Assembly (NCBI GenBank): GCA_002358965.1
Contig: DEPW01000010.1
Coordinates: 18,511-38,274, forward strand
DNA length: 19,764 nucleotides
Source: Bacteroidales bacterium UBA3382
GTDB lineage: Bacteria; Bacteroidota; Bacteroidia; Bacteroidales; UBA932
Reading direction: 5' to 3'
In this document: positions 7,659-16,046 of the stretch, piece by piece
Layout of the letters: each line of letters starts with the position of its first letter
Numbering within the stretch: position 1 is the first letter of the stretch
Notes under the pieces: model-generated
The model's input: the letters and a program-made list of their open reading frames with translations, nothing else
Told to the model about the DNA's origin: nothing
Databases searched by the model: none
Position numbers and translations under genes: made by a program

Positions 7659-7696
7659 AAAAATCGGCCGCGACGACACAGCGGCACGGCCGATTT
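7659..7696 (-). terminator. Rho-independent terminator of the DUF4465 lipoprotein gene
   Basis: A perfect 10-bp stem (AAATCGGCCG at 7696-7687 paired with 7670-7661 on the minus strand) has a 16-nt loop and runs into a T-stretch at 7663-7659. It lies 41 nt beyond the stop codon at 7737 and separates this gene from the SPFH promoter. Confidence 0.85.
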
Positions 7697-7736
7697 GAAA
7701 GAAGTTTTTTTATCTAAAATATTGTCATACGGATTT

Positions 7737-9170
7737 TCACAGACGGACCTTCACAAGACCGTCCGAAGTTTCGTAGGTCAAATCGTCCAGACAGAAATAT
7801 GCAGGCGTATTAAGGCCGTAATCGCCGGTATCCGAACCTTGCAGTTCGAATTCGACAAACTGGCACGCCGGAAGTCCGCTCAGGTCGAACTCATGCCACC
7901 CGTCAAGCAGACCGGGAGCGTCGGGCGTCCGGAAATCGGCAAGATAAAACTCCGCAGCCCCTACCCTTTCCATGTTCTCGTCAAGGCCGTAAGCGACGAT
8001 TTTGAACCAGTCCGCGGTCTCATAACCGAAAGGCCCGGCACCGAAAGGATTGCCGTCGCGCATCAAGACATAAGGATAAGTCGCATTCGCCACATACATG
8101 CGCAAGACTTTGCGTACAGATGCGAAACATATCATCGCCGGCTCTCCGTAACCGCCGACAGGGCTGAAATTCACGACAAAATGCCTGGATCCTCCATGGC
8201 CTCCGAACCCTGTCTGCGGGTCACTGTAATATACGCTCAACTGATTGGCGTAGTCCCCTTGCAGCATATCGTTGGAATAGGACACCATCAAAGCCCCGTT
8301 GTACATATCGTAACTGCCGTAAGAGAGATTAGTCCCGAAAAAGACATCATAATCCTCGTCGCTGATGAAATTCAGCCCCATCCACTCGTCATCCTCGGGT
8401 ATGCCGTAAAAACAATTCCCGTAATTGTCACCCTCTTCGGCAAGCCTTACATAGTGATATTCCCCCTCGAAATCAAGGACGGTCTCACCCGGCCTGTACA
8501 CATAGGCGTATACCGGAAGCTTCGCAATGACACTTTCGCCATGCCCTACGGCGATAAAATCTATCGTGCCTTCATATTCCGCATAGTCCAGGCCTTCCCG
8601 GGGCGCCGTCACCGAAACCTCGTTTCCGGAAACAGCCACACTCCAGCCTACAGGTTTTACCACGGAAAAATCATCGACACCCTTCGTCTCAATAGATACG
8701 GAAACGGTTTTACCGGCCTCTACCCCATCGACCGATGAGGCGTCGACGACAAACTGCAATTCTTCATACATCGGAAGCCTGATTTCCGTGCCGTCCGCAA
8801 GCACTATGACAAAGACATCCCCATCCACATACGCCTCTTTGAAAAGAGCCTCCGGAATCTCCGGCGTTTGCGTCTCTGACGGATGGTTTATCGTAATTGA
8901 AGAACCGTCGCTGAGATTGATTACGGTAGCTTCACCGGTCTGTGCCACCGAAACAATGTGAAGGTCTTTCGAAAGGGCGTCCACTATCTGCCTCAAGGCC
9001 TCGACATCCTCCTCCAGGGCATCTGTCGAAGCGAGCAAATCATTGATCGACTCTTCCAGACGGTCCAGCTCGCTGCCTATGCCGCTGTCGTCGTACGGTT
9101 CATAATCCCGGCATGAAAACAATGCAACGGCCGCAAAAGCCGTCAAAACAAAACATAAAAATCTCTCCAT
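7737..9170 (-). CDS. DUF4465-domain lipoprotein under cobalamin riboswitch control
   Basis: This 477-residue predicted lipoprotein has lipobox LFSC and Cys20. Residues about 33-68 form a heptad-like coiled coil. Residues about 70-135 hold two short 'NLSDGSSITIN'/'VLADGTEIRL' beta repeats, as in DUF4988-like N-terminal regions. Residues about 140-225 look like a BACON/Ig-like beta domain. From about 230 the chain matches DUF4465, including DWFKI (388-392), FYLADFR (408-414), WHEFDLSGL (425-433) and GLNTPAYFCLDDL (452-464). DUF4465 proteins occur in Bacteroides vitamin B12 uptake loci, and surface B12-binding lipoproteins (BtuG, BtuH) are known from such loci. The riboswitch upstream supports a corrinoid-related role. 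Direct binding, and identity with BtuH, are inference. No btuB lies in the window. Confidence 0.88.
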   Translation of the reverse strand: MERFLCFVLTAFAAVALFSCRDYEPYDDSGIGSELDRLEESINDLLASTDALEEDVEALRQIVDALSKDLHIVSVAQTGEATVINLSDGSSITINHPSETQTPEIPEALFKEAYVDGDVFVIVLADGTEIRLPMYEELQFVVDASSVDGVEAGKTVSVSIETKGVDDFSVVKPVGWSVAVSGNEVSVTAPREGLDYAEYEGTIDFIAVGHGESVIAKLPVYAYVYRPGETVLDFEGEYHYVRLAEEGDNYGNCFYGIPEDDEWMGLNFISDEDYDVFFGTNLSYGSYDMYNGALMVSYSNDMLQGDYANQLSVYYSDPQTGFGGHGGSRHFVVNFSPVGGYGEPAMICFASVRKVLRMYVANATYPYVLMRDGNPFGAGPFGYETADWFKIVAYGLDENMERVGAAEFYLADFRTPDAPGLLDGWHEFDLSGLPACQFVEFELQGSDTGDYGLNTPAYFCLDDLTYETSDGLVKVRL

Positions 9171-9317
9171 AATTGAACTATTAAAATTTAAATCAAATTT
9201 TCACAATCCAATCAGGATAATAGCGGCGAAAAAACGCAAACGGATAAAAAGGCATGGCACACGGCCAAAATATTTAACTCGTCCGCACCTGTGGTCCCGC
9301 AGGCTAAAACCCCGAAA
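9171..9317 (-). promoter_or_regulatory. Leader between riboswitch and DUF4465 gene (expression platform)
   Basis: This non-coding stretch is T/A-rich near the start codon. It contains a weak hairpin (TGGC-CGTGT-GCCA) followed by TGCC and TTTTT, and a CCTG...CAGG pairing just after the riboswitch. The CAGGT there could also pair with the ACCTG of the B12 box, a possible switching contact. No gene is seen in it. Which structure does the switching is not clear from the sequence. Confidence 0.4.
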
Positions 9318-9473
9318 AGGCAAGGCAGGTCTTCTGACTCGTCCTTTCCGGAGCCTTCCCGGCAAGCCGCAGCAAAGACGGCCTCATCGCCAGTGGCACA
9401 GAATTCCGGAAAACATAAGGACTCACAGCAGCGGGTACTGTTGCCGATTCACACGGCATTCCCATAGCCATTG
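9318..9473 (-). ncRNA. Cobalamin (B12/AdoCbl-type) riboswitch
   Basis: The minus strand carries the conserved core in the right order: GGGAATGCCGTGTGAATCGG (from 9463), CAGTACCCGCTGCTGTGAG (9439-9421), GCCACTGGC (9397-9389), GGGAAGGC (9360-9353) and the B12 box GAGTCAGAAGACCTGCC (9340-9324). This matches the cobalamin riboswitch family (Rfam RF00174). The riboswitch ends about 150 nt before the ATG at 9170, so an expression platform lies in between. I see no strong terminator hairpin there. By family precedent, cobalamin should repress the downstream gene. The outer boundaries are approximate. Confidence 0.95.
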
Positions 9474-9479
9474 CCGCGG

Positions 9480-9487
9480 CAAAGATA
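9480..9487 (-). promoter_or_regulatory. -7 promoter box upstream of the cobalamin riboswitch
   Basis: TATCTTTG on the minus strand matches TAnnTTTG perfectly and sits just upstream of the first riboswitch stem, so transcription would begin at about 9473. The -33 region has only a T-run ending in C instead of TTTG. Confidence 0.6.
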
Positions 9488-9544
9488 TGCATATTTTTCC
9501 GAAAAAACGCCTCCGGACGCAGAATTTCCTGTCAGGATTCCGGT

Positions 9545-10990
9545 CTACCCTATCATCTGCCCGTATTCCAGGACCTTGAGTTTGTAATCGATGCACTTGT
9601 CCACATACTGCTCCACGCTTTGCTGATAAAGAGCCTGGGCTTCAAGCAGATCCGAAAGAGGAACCATTCCCGACGCATAGTAGTCCCTGTTGACTTTGAG
9701 GTTTTCTTCCGCCTGCAGGATAGTCTGACGGTAAATATCCAACTGACGGTGCAAATCGCAGATTTCGCTCCACTTCTGCCGGATCTGGAGCGACAGCAAA
9801 TCGCGGTATTCCTCCCTTTCGTTAACCGCGATCTGCTCCTTGACACGCTGCCTGCGGTAATTGAAAGTGTTGTTCCACCACGAAGAAATAGGGACGCTCA
9901 AGGTCACGAATACGCCGGCATTGTCGGTATTGCGCCCCCACAGGTTACCATAGAAATACCCTCCGCCTATTCCGAGTTGCGGCAGGGATTCGCCGAGGAT
10001 CAGACGCTTGCGGTATTTTTCAGCATCCACCTGCAAATCGAGCAGCCTGTACTCGTCACGGAGACTGACATCCGCACTGTCGGCAGACATGGGAAGACGC
10101 GGAAGAGAGGACATTCCGTCAATCGAGTCTTCAGGGAGTATCACATCTTCCAAAGGCAGCCCGACATACTGGCAAAGCGACATGTTGGCAAGCTGCATGG
10201 CGTTGTCGAGCGTAACCGAAGCCGAAAGCAGCTCATTGCGTTTCAACTCGACCTTAAGCAAATCGTTACGGCCTACCAGGCCTGCCTCGTAAGCCGCCTC
10301 TACATCCCTGCAAAGAGTATCTATCAAAGCCGACATGGCTTCGAGAGTCTTGGACTTCTCCTTAAGGGATACAAGCAGCCAATACCGCTGTTCGGCACCG
10401 TAAGCTACATCCTTGAGGGCCATCGACCTTTGGACTTCGGCAGCTTCTATGCCGAGCTTCGCCAATTTGTTCCCATTGGCTATCCGGCCGCCCGAATACA
10501 GAGGCTGTACGGCGATTACCGATGCCGAGACTCCCTGCCTTATCATCTGCAAAGAAGCATCATACGAAAGACCTGAGACGAAAGTGTTGATTTCCTGTCT
10601 GATGTCCACACCGAACCTGTCGAAGACAGGGGCGATCTTGTCCAACCCCTCGTCGATATAGTCCTTGATAGGCTTGCCTTCCGAATACACATTCATCGAC
10701 AGATTCCCGTCCTTCACATCCGAAGAAGAGATATCCAGAAGATAATCATGCATCAGGAACGCTGAGACATTGGCAGACACCGACGGAAAATACTTTGCCA
10801 CCGCAGAACGTTTCATCTCGATTGCCGCCTGCACTTCCAAATCGGCGTTTTTTACCGCCGCGTTTGCCTCCAAAGCCCTTGATGTGCAACTGTCCGCGTT
10901 GAAACGCCAGACATTCTGTCCTGCCGCCTCCGCATACAGGCACGGCACAATGGCAGCAAGCGCGAGCACCTTATAATATATGCGTCTCAT
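9545..10990 (-). CDS. TolC-family outer-membrane efflux protein
   Basis: This 481-residue protein has a signal peptide (about 24 residues) and the two-repeat TolC/OEP layout: long amphipathic helices (about 34-70, 180-260, 325-345 and 390-480) separated by outer-membrane beta segments. The segment 'VQPLYSGGRIANGNKLAKLG' marks the end of the first beta region, and the second repeat closes with 'EEYRDLLSLQIRQKW'. It forms the trimeric exit duct of a tripartite pump. The ATG at 10990-10988 overlaps the stop of the RND gene by 4 nt (ATGA), indicating translational coupling. It is the last gene of the operon. The transported substrate cannot be read from the sequence. Confidence 0.93.
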   Translation of the reverse strand: MRRIYYKVLALAAIVPCLYAEAAGQNVWRFNADSCTSRALEANAAVKNADLEVQAAIEMKRSAVAKYFPSVSANVSAFLMHDYLLDISSSDVKDGNLSMNVYSEGKPIKDYIDEGLDKIAPVFDRFGVDIRQEINTFVSGLSYDASLQMIRQGVSASVIAVQPLYSGGRIANGNKLAKLGIEAAEVQRSMALKDVAYGAEQRYWLLVSLKEKSKTLEAMSALIDTLCRDVEAAYEAGLVGRNDLLKVELKRNELLSASVTLDNAMQLANMSLCQYVGLPLEDVILPEDSIDGMSSLPRLPMSADSADVSLRDEYRLLDLQVDAEKYRKRLILGESLPQLGIGGGYFYGNLWGRNTDNAGVFVTLSVPISSWWNNTFNYRRQRVKEQIAVNEREEYRDLLSLQIRQKWSEICDLHRQLDIYRQTILQAEENLKVNRDYYASGMVPLSDLLEAQALYQQSVEQYVDKCIDYKLKVLEYGQMIG

Positions 10991-13900
10991 AAGACATTTT
11001 CCTTTTTAACTTTCACTCTGTCGAAACATTTCCAGTACGCCACCGGCAATATCGTAACTACCAGCCCTATGGCGAATATGGTACCGAAGCAGATCACGAC
11101 CCCCATAGGCATCCATAGAGTGCTGCGGCTGATTATCATGGGCAAGACCCCGACTGCCGTCGTCAGCGAAGTCAGGAAGATCGGCCTCATCCTGCGTTTG
11201 CCCGCCTCTATCGCCGCTTCTTTGGCGGCATACCCTTTTTGAAGCCTCAATTCCTCGGCATATTCGAACAAGATGATGGTATTCCTGATATTGATTCCGA
11301 AGAGGCTGACAATTCCGACGACTGCGGTAAGGCTGACATCGAGATTGAAGATCCTCAATCCCAGGAACGCTCCGAACAGGCAAAGGGTGGTCGAAGCCAG
11401 CGACAGCAGGGCCACGGAAATCTTCTTGAAATTGAACATCAGGAAGAAAAACAGTATGGCCAGCGAAGCGACAAGACCGAGAATGATCCCGGGGGCGTTG
11501 TCCTGATTGATCGCGGTCAGCCCGCCGTAACTCAGTCTGACGCCTTCAGGCAAAGTGTCAAGGAACTCTTCGTCTATGTATTCCTTGATTTTCTTCATCG
11601 CCACAGGCTGGCTCGCCCCTTCGCGAAGTTCGGACGAAACCGACACCGCAGGCACGCCGTTATACCGCATAAGCACGGCAGGGCTCCATTCCGGTGTCAG
11701 GTCCGCGACCTGCCTCAAAGGCACCCACACTCCGGGCACAGCGCCCGGAATCATGGCATTGTACAGATCCTCGTAATCAGGAACCCCTCCGTCGAAACCT
11801 GTCTCAAGCACGACCGCTACGGAATAATCCCCTTCCCACACAGTCGTCAACGGAATCTCGCCGAACATCACGGCCAATGCCGTCGAAATGGACGCTCTCG
11901 AAATACCGAGCCTCGCAGCCTCGTCAGGCTTCATGTCGATCCGGACCGAATGCATGTACTCGTCGCAATCCGAATGTATCCACACCAATTCGTCATCAAG
12001 GGTATGCATGAAACGGACAAGGGTGTCGGCATATTTCCTCAACTCTCCCATGTCGTTTCCGCTCAGCCTTATCTCTATCGGACATGCGGAAGCCTGATAA
12101 TCAAGCTGCTTGACTCGCACGGAAGCTTCCGGATACATATCGAACGAGCTGTCCTTGAATTTGGAGATAAGCGCCTTCGTATCATTGTTGCTGCCTGTAT
12201 TGACTATGAACTGGGCATAATTCGAAGCCGGCAGATTGGGAGAATATGCCGCCATGAACCGCGGAGAGCCGCTCCCTATGAAAGCAGTAACGGACTTCAC
12301 CCTCCTGTCGCTTTTGATATAAGCCTCGAAATCCGCCGCCACCTTCGCCGTCTGCTCAAGGGTCCTGCCTTCGGGCAAATATATCTCTACCGCGAACGAA
12401 TCCCGCTCGGCCTTCGGCATCAACTGTATCGGCGACAAGACGAAAACCAGCACGGCAAGAGCTACCGAGCAGAGTGCGCCTGAAATTGCCACATACGGAT
12501 GCTTCATGCAAGCTCCCAGGGCCCTTTCATAGACATTGTTGACAAAGGTAAAAAACCTCTCCTGCATCCTTTCCACAAGATTCCGTCTGCCGGACAGGGA
12601 TTTGCTCCCGAGCATCCTGTATTCCATCAAAGGCACCAGGAGCATCGCCATGAGCAAAGATATGAACAGCGACAGGGCGATCATCGGAGGGAAAAAGTTC
12701 ACGAACTCTCCCAGATAGCCCTCGATGGTGAAAATGAACGGCACGAATATCGCGCTTATGGACAAAGTCGCCACGAACAGAGGCATGAACATGCTCCGGG
12801 CACTGTCCACAGCCGCATCCCAACGCGACATCCCTCTGCGGAGATTGTCCACGAAAGCATCCACCATCACTATCGAATCGTCGACCAGCATTCCGAGAGT
12901 GACTATCAGGGCGGCCAGCGTGACGGTATTCAGCTCCATGCCGAGAATATACATGACCGCCAAAGTCATGAAAGTCACAATAGGTATTTCGACGGCAGCC
13001 ACAATGGCCGAACGCAACGGGAACATCATCAGCATGACGGCTATCACTATCAGTATGGATATCAGCAGATCCCGGAGGAATTCCAGCACCGATACCTTTA
13101 CGACTTGAGGCAGATCCGTTATCCTGTACAGTTCTACGCTGTCGGGCAATCCTTTCCCGAACTCGTCAAGCACTTCATTCACCTCGCGCCCGAACTCCAC
13201 TATATTGTTTCCGCTGCGCATTTCGACCGAAAGCACAAGTGACTTCACACCGTCATGGGTGATATATGAAGAGGGAGTGTCGTAACGCCGTTCGATCTTC
13301 GCCACATCCTTCAGTCTCAAGATGTTTCCCGAAGGATCGGAATAGATGACCTGCTCGGCTATCTCCTCTTCCGTAGTGAACGGGACAGACACTTCCAACG
13401 GAATCGACAGGCCGCCTGCCTCGATAGCCCCTCCGGCCGAAATCAGGCCTTGAGGAAAAATCGCGGCGAAAATCCCCTGGGCACTGACACCGTACGACGC
13501 TATCTTGTCTTTGTCAAGCGTGACCGCTATCTCCTCGTGACAGTCGCCGTAGCGCTTGATGTTGCCTATCGCCGGGACTTTGCGCAACTCGTCCTCGAGC
13601 AGCCCCATGTAAGTCCCGAGTTCCCTGTAATTCTTGTCCGGGGACGAAAGAGTGATCAACAGAGAGGTCGTATTGCCGAAATCGTCGTTCACGGCCAAGG
13701 CAAGCACTCCGGGAGGCAGGGAAGCCTTGAAATCCTTCAATCCGTGCCTGATCTTCGACCAGGCCTGGGCATCGTTGTCCACCGTCTCGTCCAGCACTAC
13801 ATAGATATATGTAATGCCGTTCTTGGTTATCGAATAAGTGCCTTTCTTGTCGACTTCTTCGTATGAAAACAGGTAATCTTCCAACGGTGCGGTGAGCTGC

Positions 13901-14097
13901 TCTTCGACCTGCTGCGCATTGGCTCCGGGATATACGCCGGCGACGACACCGAGCCTGATTGAAAATTCGGGAAATTCCTGCTTGTTCATATTGATCAGTC
14001 CGTATACTCCGAATGCGCAAAGGACCGTTACGAGCAGGATAACGATGCCCGGACTCTTCATTATGGATTCAACTATACCGTTTTTACGGACAGACAT
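10987..14097 (-). CDS. RND-family efflux pump, inner-membrane permease
   Basis: This protein of about 1,036 residues is a full-length AcrB/MdtB-like resistance-nodulation-division transporter, driven by the proton gradient. It has 12 predicted membrane segments with two large periplasmic loops. TM4 contains LGMLVDDSIVMVD with D406/D407, matching the proton-relay aspartates of AcrB. The C-terminal repeat has GINIRNTIILFEYAEEL and the GKRRMRPIFLTSLTT motif. The start is ATG 14097, preceded by a strong AGGAGG at 14103-14108. The longer frame from TTG 14118 would begin inside the preceding gene and is rejected. The gene follows the membrane-fusion gene by 10 nt and overlaps the TolC gene by 4 nt. 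The sequence is divergent enough that drug, metabolite or other substrate cannot be named. Confidence 0.95.
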   Translation of the reverse strand: MSVRKNGIVESIMKSPGIVILLVTVLCAFGVYGLINMNKQEFPEFSIRLGVVAGVYPGANAQQVEEQLTAPLEDYLFSYEEVDKKGTYSITKNGITYIYVVLDETVDNDAQAWSKIRHGLKDFKASLPPGVLALAVNDDFGNTTSLLITLSSPDKNYRELGTYMGLLEDELRKVPAIGNIKRYGDCHEEIAVTLDKDKIASYGVSAQGIFAAIFPQGLISAGGAIEAGGLSIPLEVSVPFTTEEEIAEQVIYSDPSGNILRLKDVAKIERRYDTPSSYITHDGVKSLVLSVEMRSGNNIVEFGREVNEVLDEFGKGLPDSVELYRITDLPQVVKVSVLEFLRDLLISILIVIAVMLMMFPLRSAIVAAVEIPIVTFMTLAVMYILGMELNTVTLAALIVTLGMLVDDSIVMVDAFVDNLRRGMSRWDAAVDSARSMFMPLFVATLSISAIFVPFIFTIEGYLGEFVNFFPPMIALSLFISLLMAMLLVPLMEYRMLGSKSLSGRRNLVERMQERFFTFVNNVYERALGACMKHPYVAISGALCSVALAVLVFVLSPIQLMPKAERDSFAVEIYLPEGRTLEQTAKVAADFEAYIKSDRRVKSVTAFIGSGSPRFMAAYSPNLPASNYAQFIVNTGSNNDTKALISKFKDSSFDMYPEASVRVKQLDYQASACPIEIRLSGNDMGELRKYADTLVRFMHTLDDELVWIHSDCDEYMHSVRIDMKPDEAARLGISRASISTALAVMFGEIPLTTVWEGDYSVAVVLETGFDGGVPDYEDLYNAMIPGAVPGVWVPLRQVADLTPEWSPAVLMRYNGVPAVSVSSELREGASQPVAMKKIKEYIDEEFLDTLPEGVRLSYGGLTAINQDNAPGIILGLVASLAILFFFLMFNFKKISVALLSLASTTLCLFGAFLGLRIFNLDVSLTAVVGIVSLFGINIRNTIILFEYAEELRLQKGYAAKEAAIEAGKRRMRPIFLTSLTTAVGVLPMIISRSTLWMPMGVVICFGTIFAIGLVVTILPVAYWKCFDRVKVKKENVL

Positions 14098-14102
14098 GGC
14101 CA

Positions 14103-14108
14103 CCTCCT
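14103..14108 (-). promoter_or_regulatory. Strong Shine-Dalgarno (AGGAGG) setting the RND start
   Basis: AGGAGG lies 5 nt before ATG 14097 and abuts the stop codon of the upstream gene. It decides the start of the RND pump. Such strong sites are uncommon in Bacteroidota, and the other genes in this window have weaker ones. Confidence 0.75.
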
Positions 14109-15136
14109 TATTCGACAACGACTTCCATTCCTTCTGAAATCTTGGTCATGCCTTCGACTACAACGGCATCGCCGATTTCAAGCCCGTTTACGACCATGAC
14201 GCCCGAGGCGGTCATCCCTCCTATTCCGACATATCGCCTTACAGCCCAGCCGTCTTCGACAAGCCAGACATATCTGCGTCCGTCATTAGAGACCGAGACC
14301 GATTTTCCCGGAATGACAAAGGAGCTGGAGGAAAATCCGAGTCCCGAAAATACCACGCGGCATGTCATGCCCGGCATCACTCCCTGCGGGTCGGATATGG
14401 ACAGGCGCACTTTGTAGCTGTGCGACAAGGGGTCGGCTGTAACTCCTTTCGAAACCACCCTTGCAGGTATGCCGGATTTGCCCAGCGCCTGGATTTCCAC
14501 GGAAGCAGGCCCGCCGATCGAAATCGATGTTATCTCGGACTCCGGCACCTTTATCTCGACTTCGGCCGCCCTGGGATCTATCAGCCCGATTACAGGACTG
14601 AAGGCCGCGATGTTCATGCCCTGTTCGGCAATCACGGATGACACGACGCCGTCCGCCGGGGAAAAGAGGCTGCAATCTTCCAGGTTCTTCATGGCGATAT
14701 CATAGAGAGCGGCCGCCTGGTCTCTCTGGGAAGTCACCTCGATCCATTTTATTTCCGGCATGCTTCCCTTTTCATAGACCGACTTCGCCCTTTCATATCC
14801 GTCCACAGCCCTTTCATACGAGGCACGGGCAGCCGAAAGCGCGTTTTCCGCCGTCCTGGAATCGAGACAAGCCACAAGGTCGCCCGCCGACACGCGGTCG
14901 CCCTCATTCACATATATCTTCCGGATATTGCCCGACACAGGGAAACTCAACATGGTCGAGTATGAATCGTCCGCCACTCCGGCATATTCCGTGGGGATTG
15001 CCGACACAGAAGACGAATCGACGACAAAGGTCTTGACTCCGACCGGATGAGCGTCCTTGATTTTCCCGGAATTATTGCCGCATGCGGACAAAACGGCAAT
15101 GGCGGCGACCAAGCACGACAATGACACTGTTTTCAT
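14108..15136 (-). CDS. RND efflux periplasmic adaptor (membrane-fusion lipoprotein)
   Basis: This protein of about 342 residues begins with a lipoprotein signal (lipobox LSAC, Cys19). The chain then follows the HlyD/AcrA adaptor plan. The first lipoyl half is 'GNIRKIYVNEGDRVSAGDLVACLD', followed by a helical hairpin (about 72-128) and the second lipoyl half 'CSLFSPADGVVSSVIAEQGM'. Beta-barrel and membrane-proximal domains follow, ending 'GDAVVVEGMTKISEGMEVVVE'. It links the RND pump to the TolC-like duct. The start is ATG 15136; the in-frame TTG three codons earlier (15145) is less likely. It lies 43 nt after miaA with no terminator visible, so it is probably in the same operon. Confidence 0.93.
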   Translation of the reverse strand: MKTVSLSCLVAAIAVLSACGNNSGKIKDAHPVGVKTFVVDSSSVSAIPTEYAGVADDSYSTMLSFPVSGNIRKIYVNEGDRVSAGDLVACLDSRTAENALSAARASYERAVDGYERAKSVYEKGSMPEIKWIEVTSQRDQAAALYDIAMKNLEDCSLFSPADGVVSSVIAEQGMNIAAFSPVIGLIDPRAAEVEIKVPESEITSISIGGPASVEIQALGKSGIPARVVSKGVTADPLSHSYKVRLSISDPQGVMPGMTCRVVFSGLGFSSSSFVIPGKSVSVSNDGRRYVWLVEDGWAVRRYVGIGGMTASGVMVVNGLEIGDAVVVEGMTKISEGMEVVVE

Positions 15137-15179
15137 ATCAAACAAACCGTTGAAACACGAAAAGGGACATTCTCAATTT

Positions 15180-16037
15180 TCACGCCAACATCTTCCATTC
15201 GATGCTTTTGTCCCGTCCCCAATAGGATATCTGGCGCTTTGCATAATGGCGTGTGTTCCTTTGGATGAGTTCTACCGCCCGCTCGAGCGTGATATTCCCG
15301 TCGAGATAATCGAATATCTCCGTATACCCCACCGTTTTCAGAGCCGGACAGTCCCTGTACGGGAGCAAAGAGCGGACTTCGTCGACAAGGCCTTCGTCCA
15401 TCATGTCATGGACCCGGCGGTTTATCCTGTCATAAAGGCACTGCCTGTCGCGCATCAGTCCTATCTTGTGTATGTTGAAGGGACGCTTCTTCGACGGGGA
15501 GCTTTTGAACGAAGAGAAGGGCCTGCCCGTCATGAGGCAGACTTCGAGGGCGCGGACGACCCTCTGCCCGTTTGCTATATCTATGGTTTCGTAGCTGACC
15601 GGGTCGAGCAACCTGAGTTCGTTCCTCAACGGAGCCACCCCCTCTTCGGAAAGCCTCCTGGAAAGGACCTTGCGAAGCTCCATGTCAGCAGGAGGAAAAT
15701 CGTCGAGCCCGTTGCAGAAGGCATCGATATAGAAGCCCGACCCTCCCACCATGACAAGGTTGCGGTATTCCCCGAACAATCTCTCGGCCAAGGCATTGGC
15801 CTCTATTTCATATTTTCCTGCCGTATAAAGTTCGGTCACGCTGTGCGTACCTATCATATAATGTCTGACCCGCGAAAGCAGTCCGTCCGAAGGGACGGCG
15901 GTCCCTATCTTCATCTCCTTGTATATCTGCCTGGAATCGCAATTGATTATCGGGCATGAAAAACGCTCTGCGAGTTCCACGCCCCAATCGCTCTTGCCTA
16001 CGGCCGTAGGCCCAAGGACTATGTAGAGGTCTCCCAC
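15180..16037 (-). CDS. miaA: tRNA dimethylallyltransferase MiaA
   Basis: This 285-residue enzyme transfers a dimethylallyl group to N6 of A37 in tRNAs that read codons beginning with U. The P-loop GPTAVGKS is at 9-16, the DSRQIY motif follows at about 34-39, and the 'GGSGFYIDAF' and 'NGQRVVRALEV' segments are typical of MiaA. It is slightly shorter than many homologues (about 300). The start codon is GTG at 16037: an in-frame TGA lies four codons upstream and there is no in-frame ATG before the conserved P-loop. It starts 9 nt after the pRiA4b ORF-3-like gene and 43 nt before the efflux adaptor gene. Confidence 0.96.
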   Translation of the reverse strand: MGDLYIVLGPTAVGKSDWGVELAERFSCPIINCDSRQIYKEMKIGTAVPSDGLLSRVRHYMIGTHSVTELYTAGKYEIEANALAERLFGEYRNLVMVGGSGFYIDAFCNGLDDFPPADMELRKVLSRRLSEEGVAPLRNELRLLDPVSYETIDIANGQRVVRALEVCLMTGRPFSSFKSSPSKKRPFNIHKIGLMRDRQCLYDRINRRVHDMMDEGLVDEVRSLLPYRDCPALKTVGYTEIFDYLDGNITLERAVELIQRNTRHYAKRQISYWGRDKSIEWKMLA

Positions 16038-16046
16038 CTTTACAGG

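Noticed and set aside
7656..8738. 360-codon plus-strand open frame opposite the DUF4465 gene
   Set aside because: It lies wholly antisense to a well-supported lipoprotein gene and its terminator, and its translation has no recognisable domain or signal.
9304..9492. 62-codon minus-strand open frame
   Set aside because: It coincides exactly with the cobalamin riboswitch, whose conserved structure explains the sequence.
11239..12483. 414-codon plus-strand open frame opposite the RND pump
   Set aside because: The translation is rich in Arg/His/Gln, the usual shadow of a real gene on the other strand; the RND protein explains this region fully.
14098..14118. Upstream TTG start for the RND pump
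   Set aside because: It would start inside the adaptor gene and upstream of the AGGAGG site, which is correctly spaced for ATG 14097.
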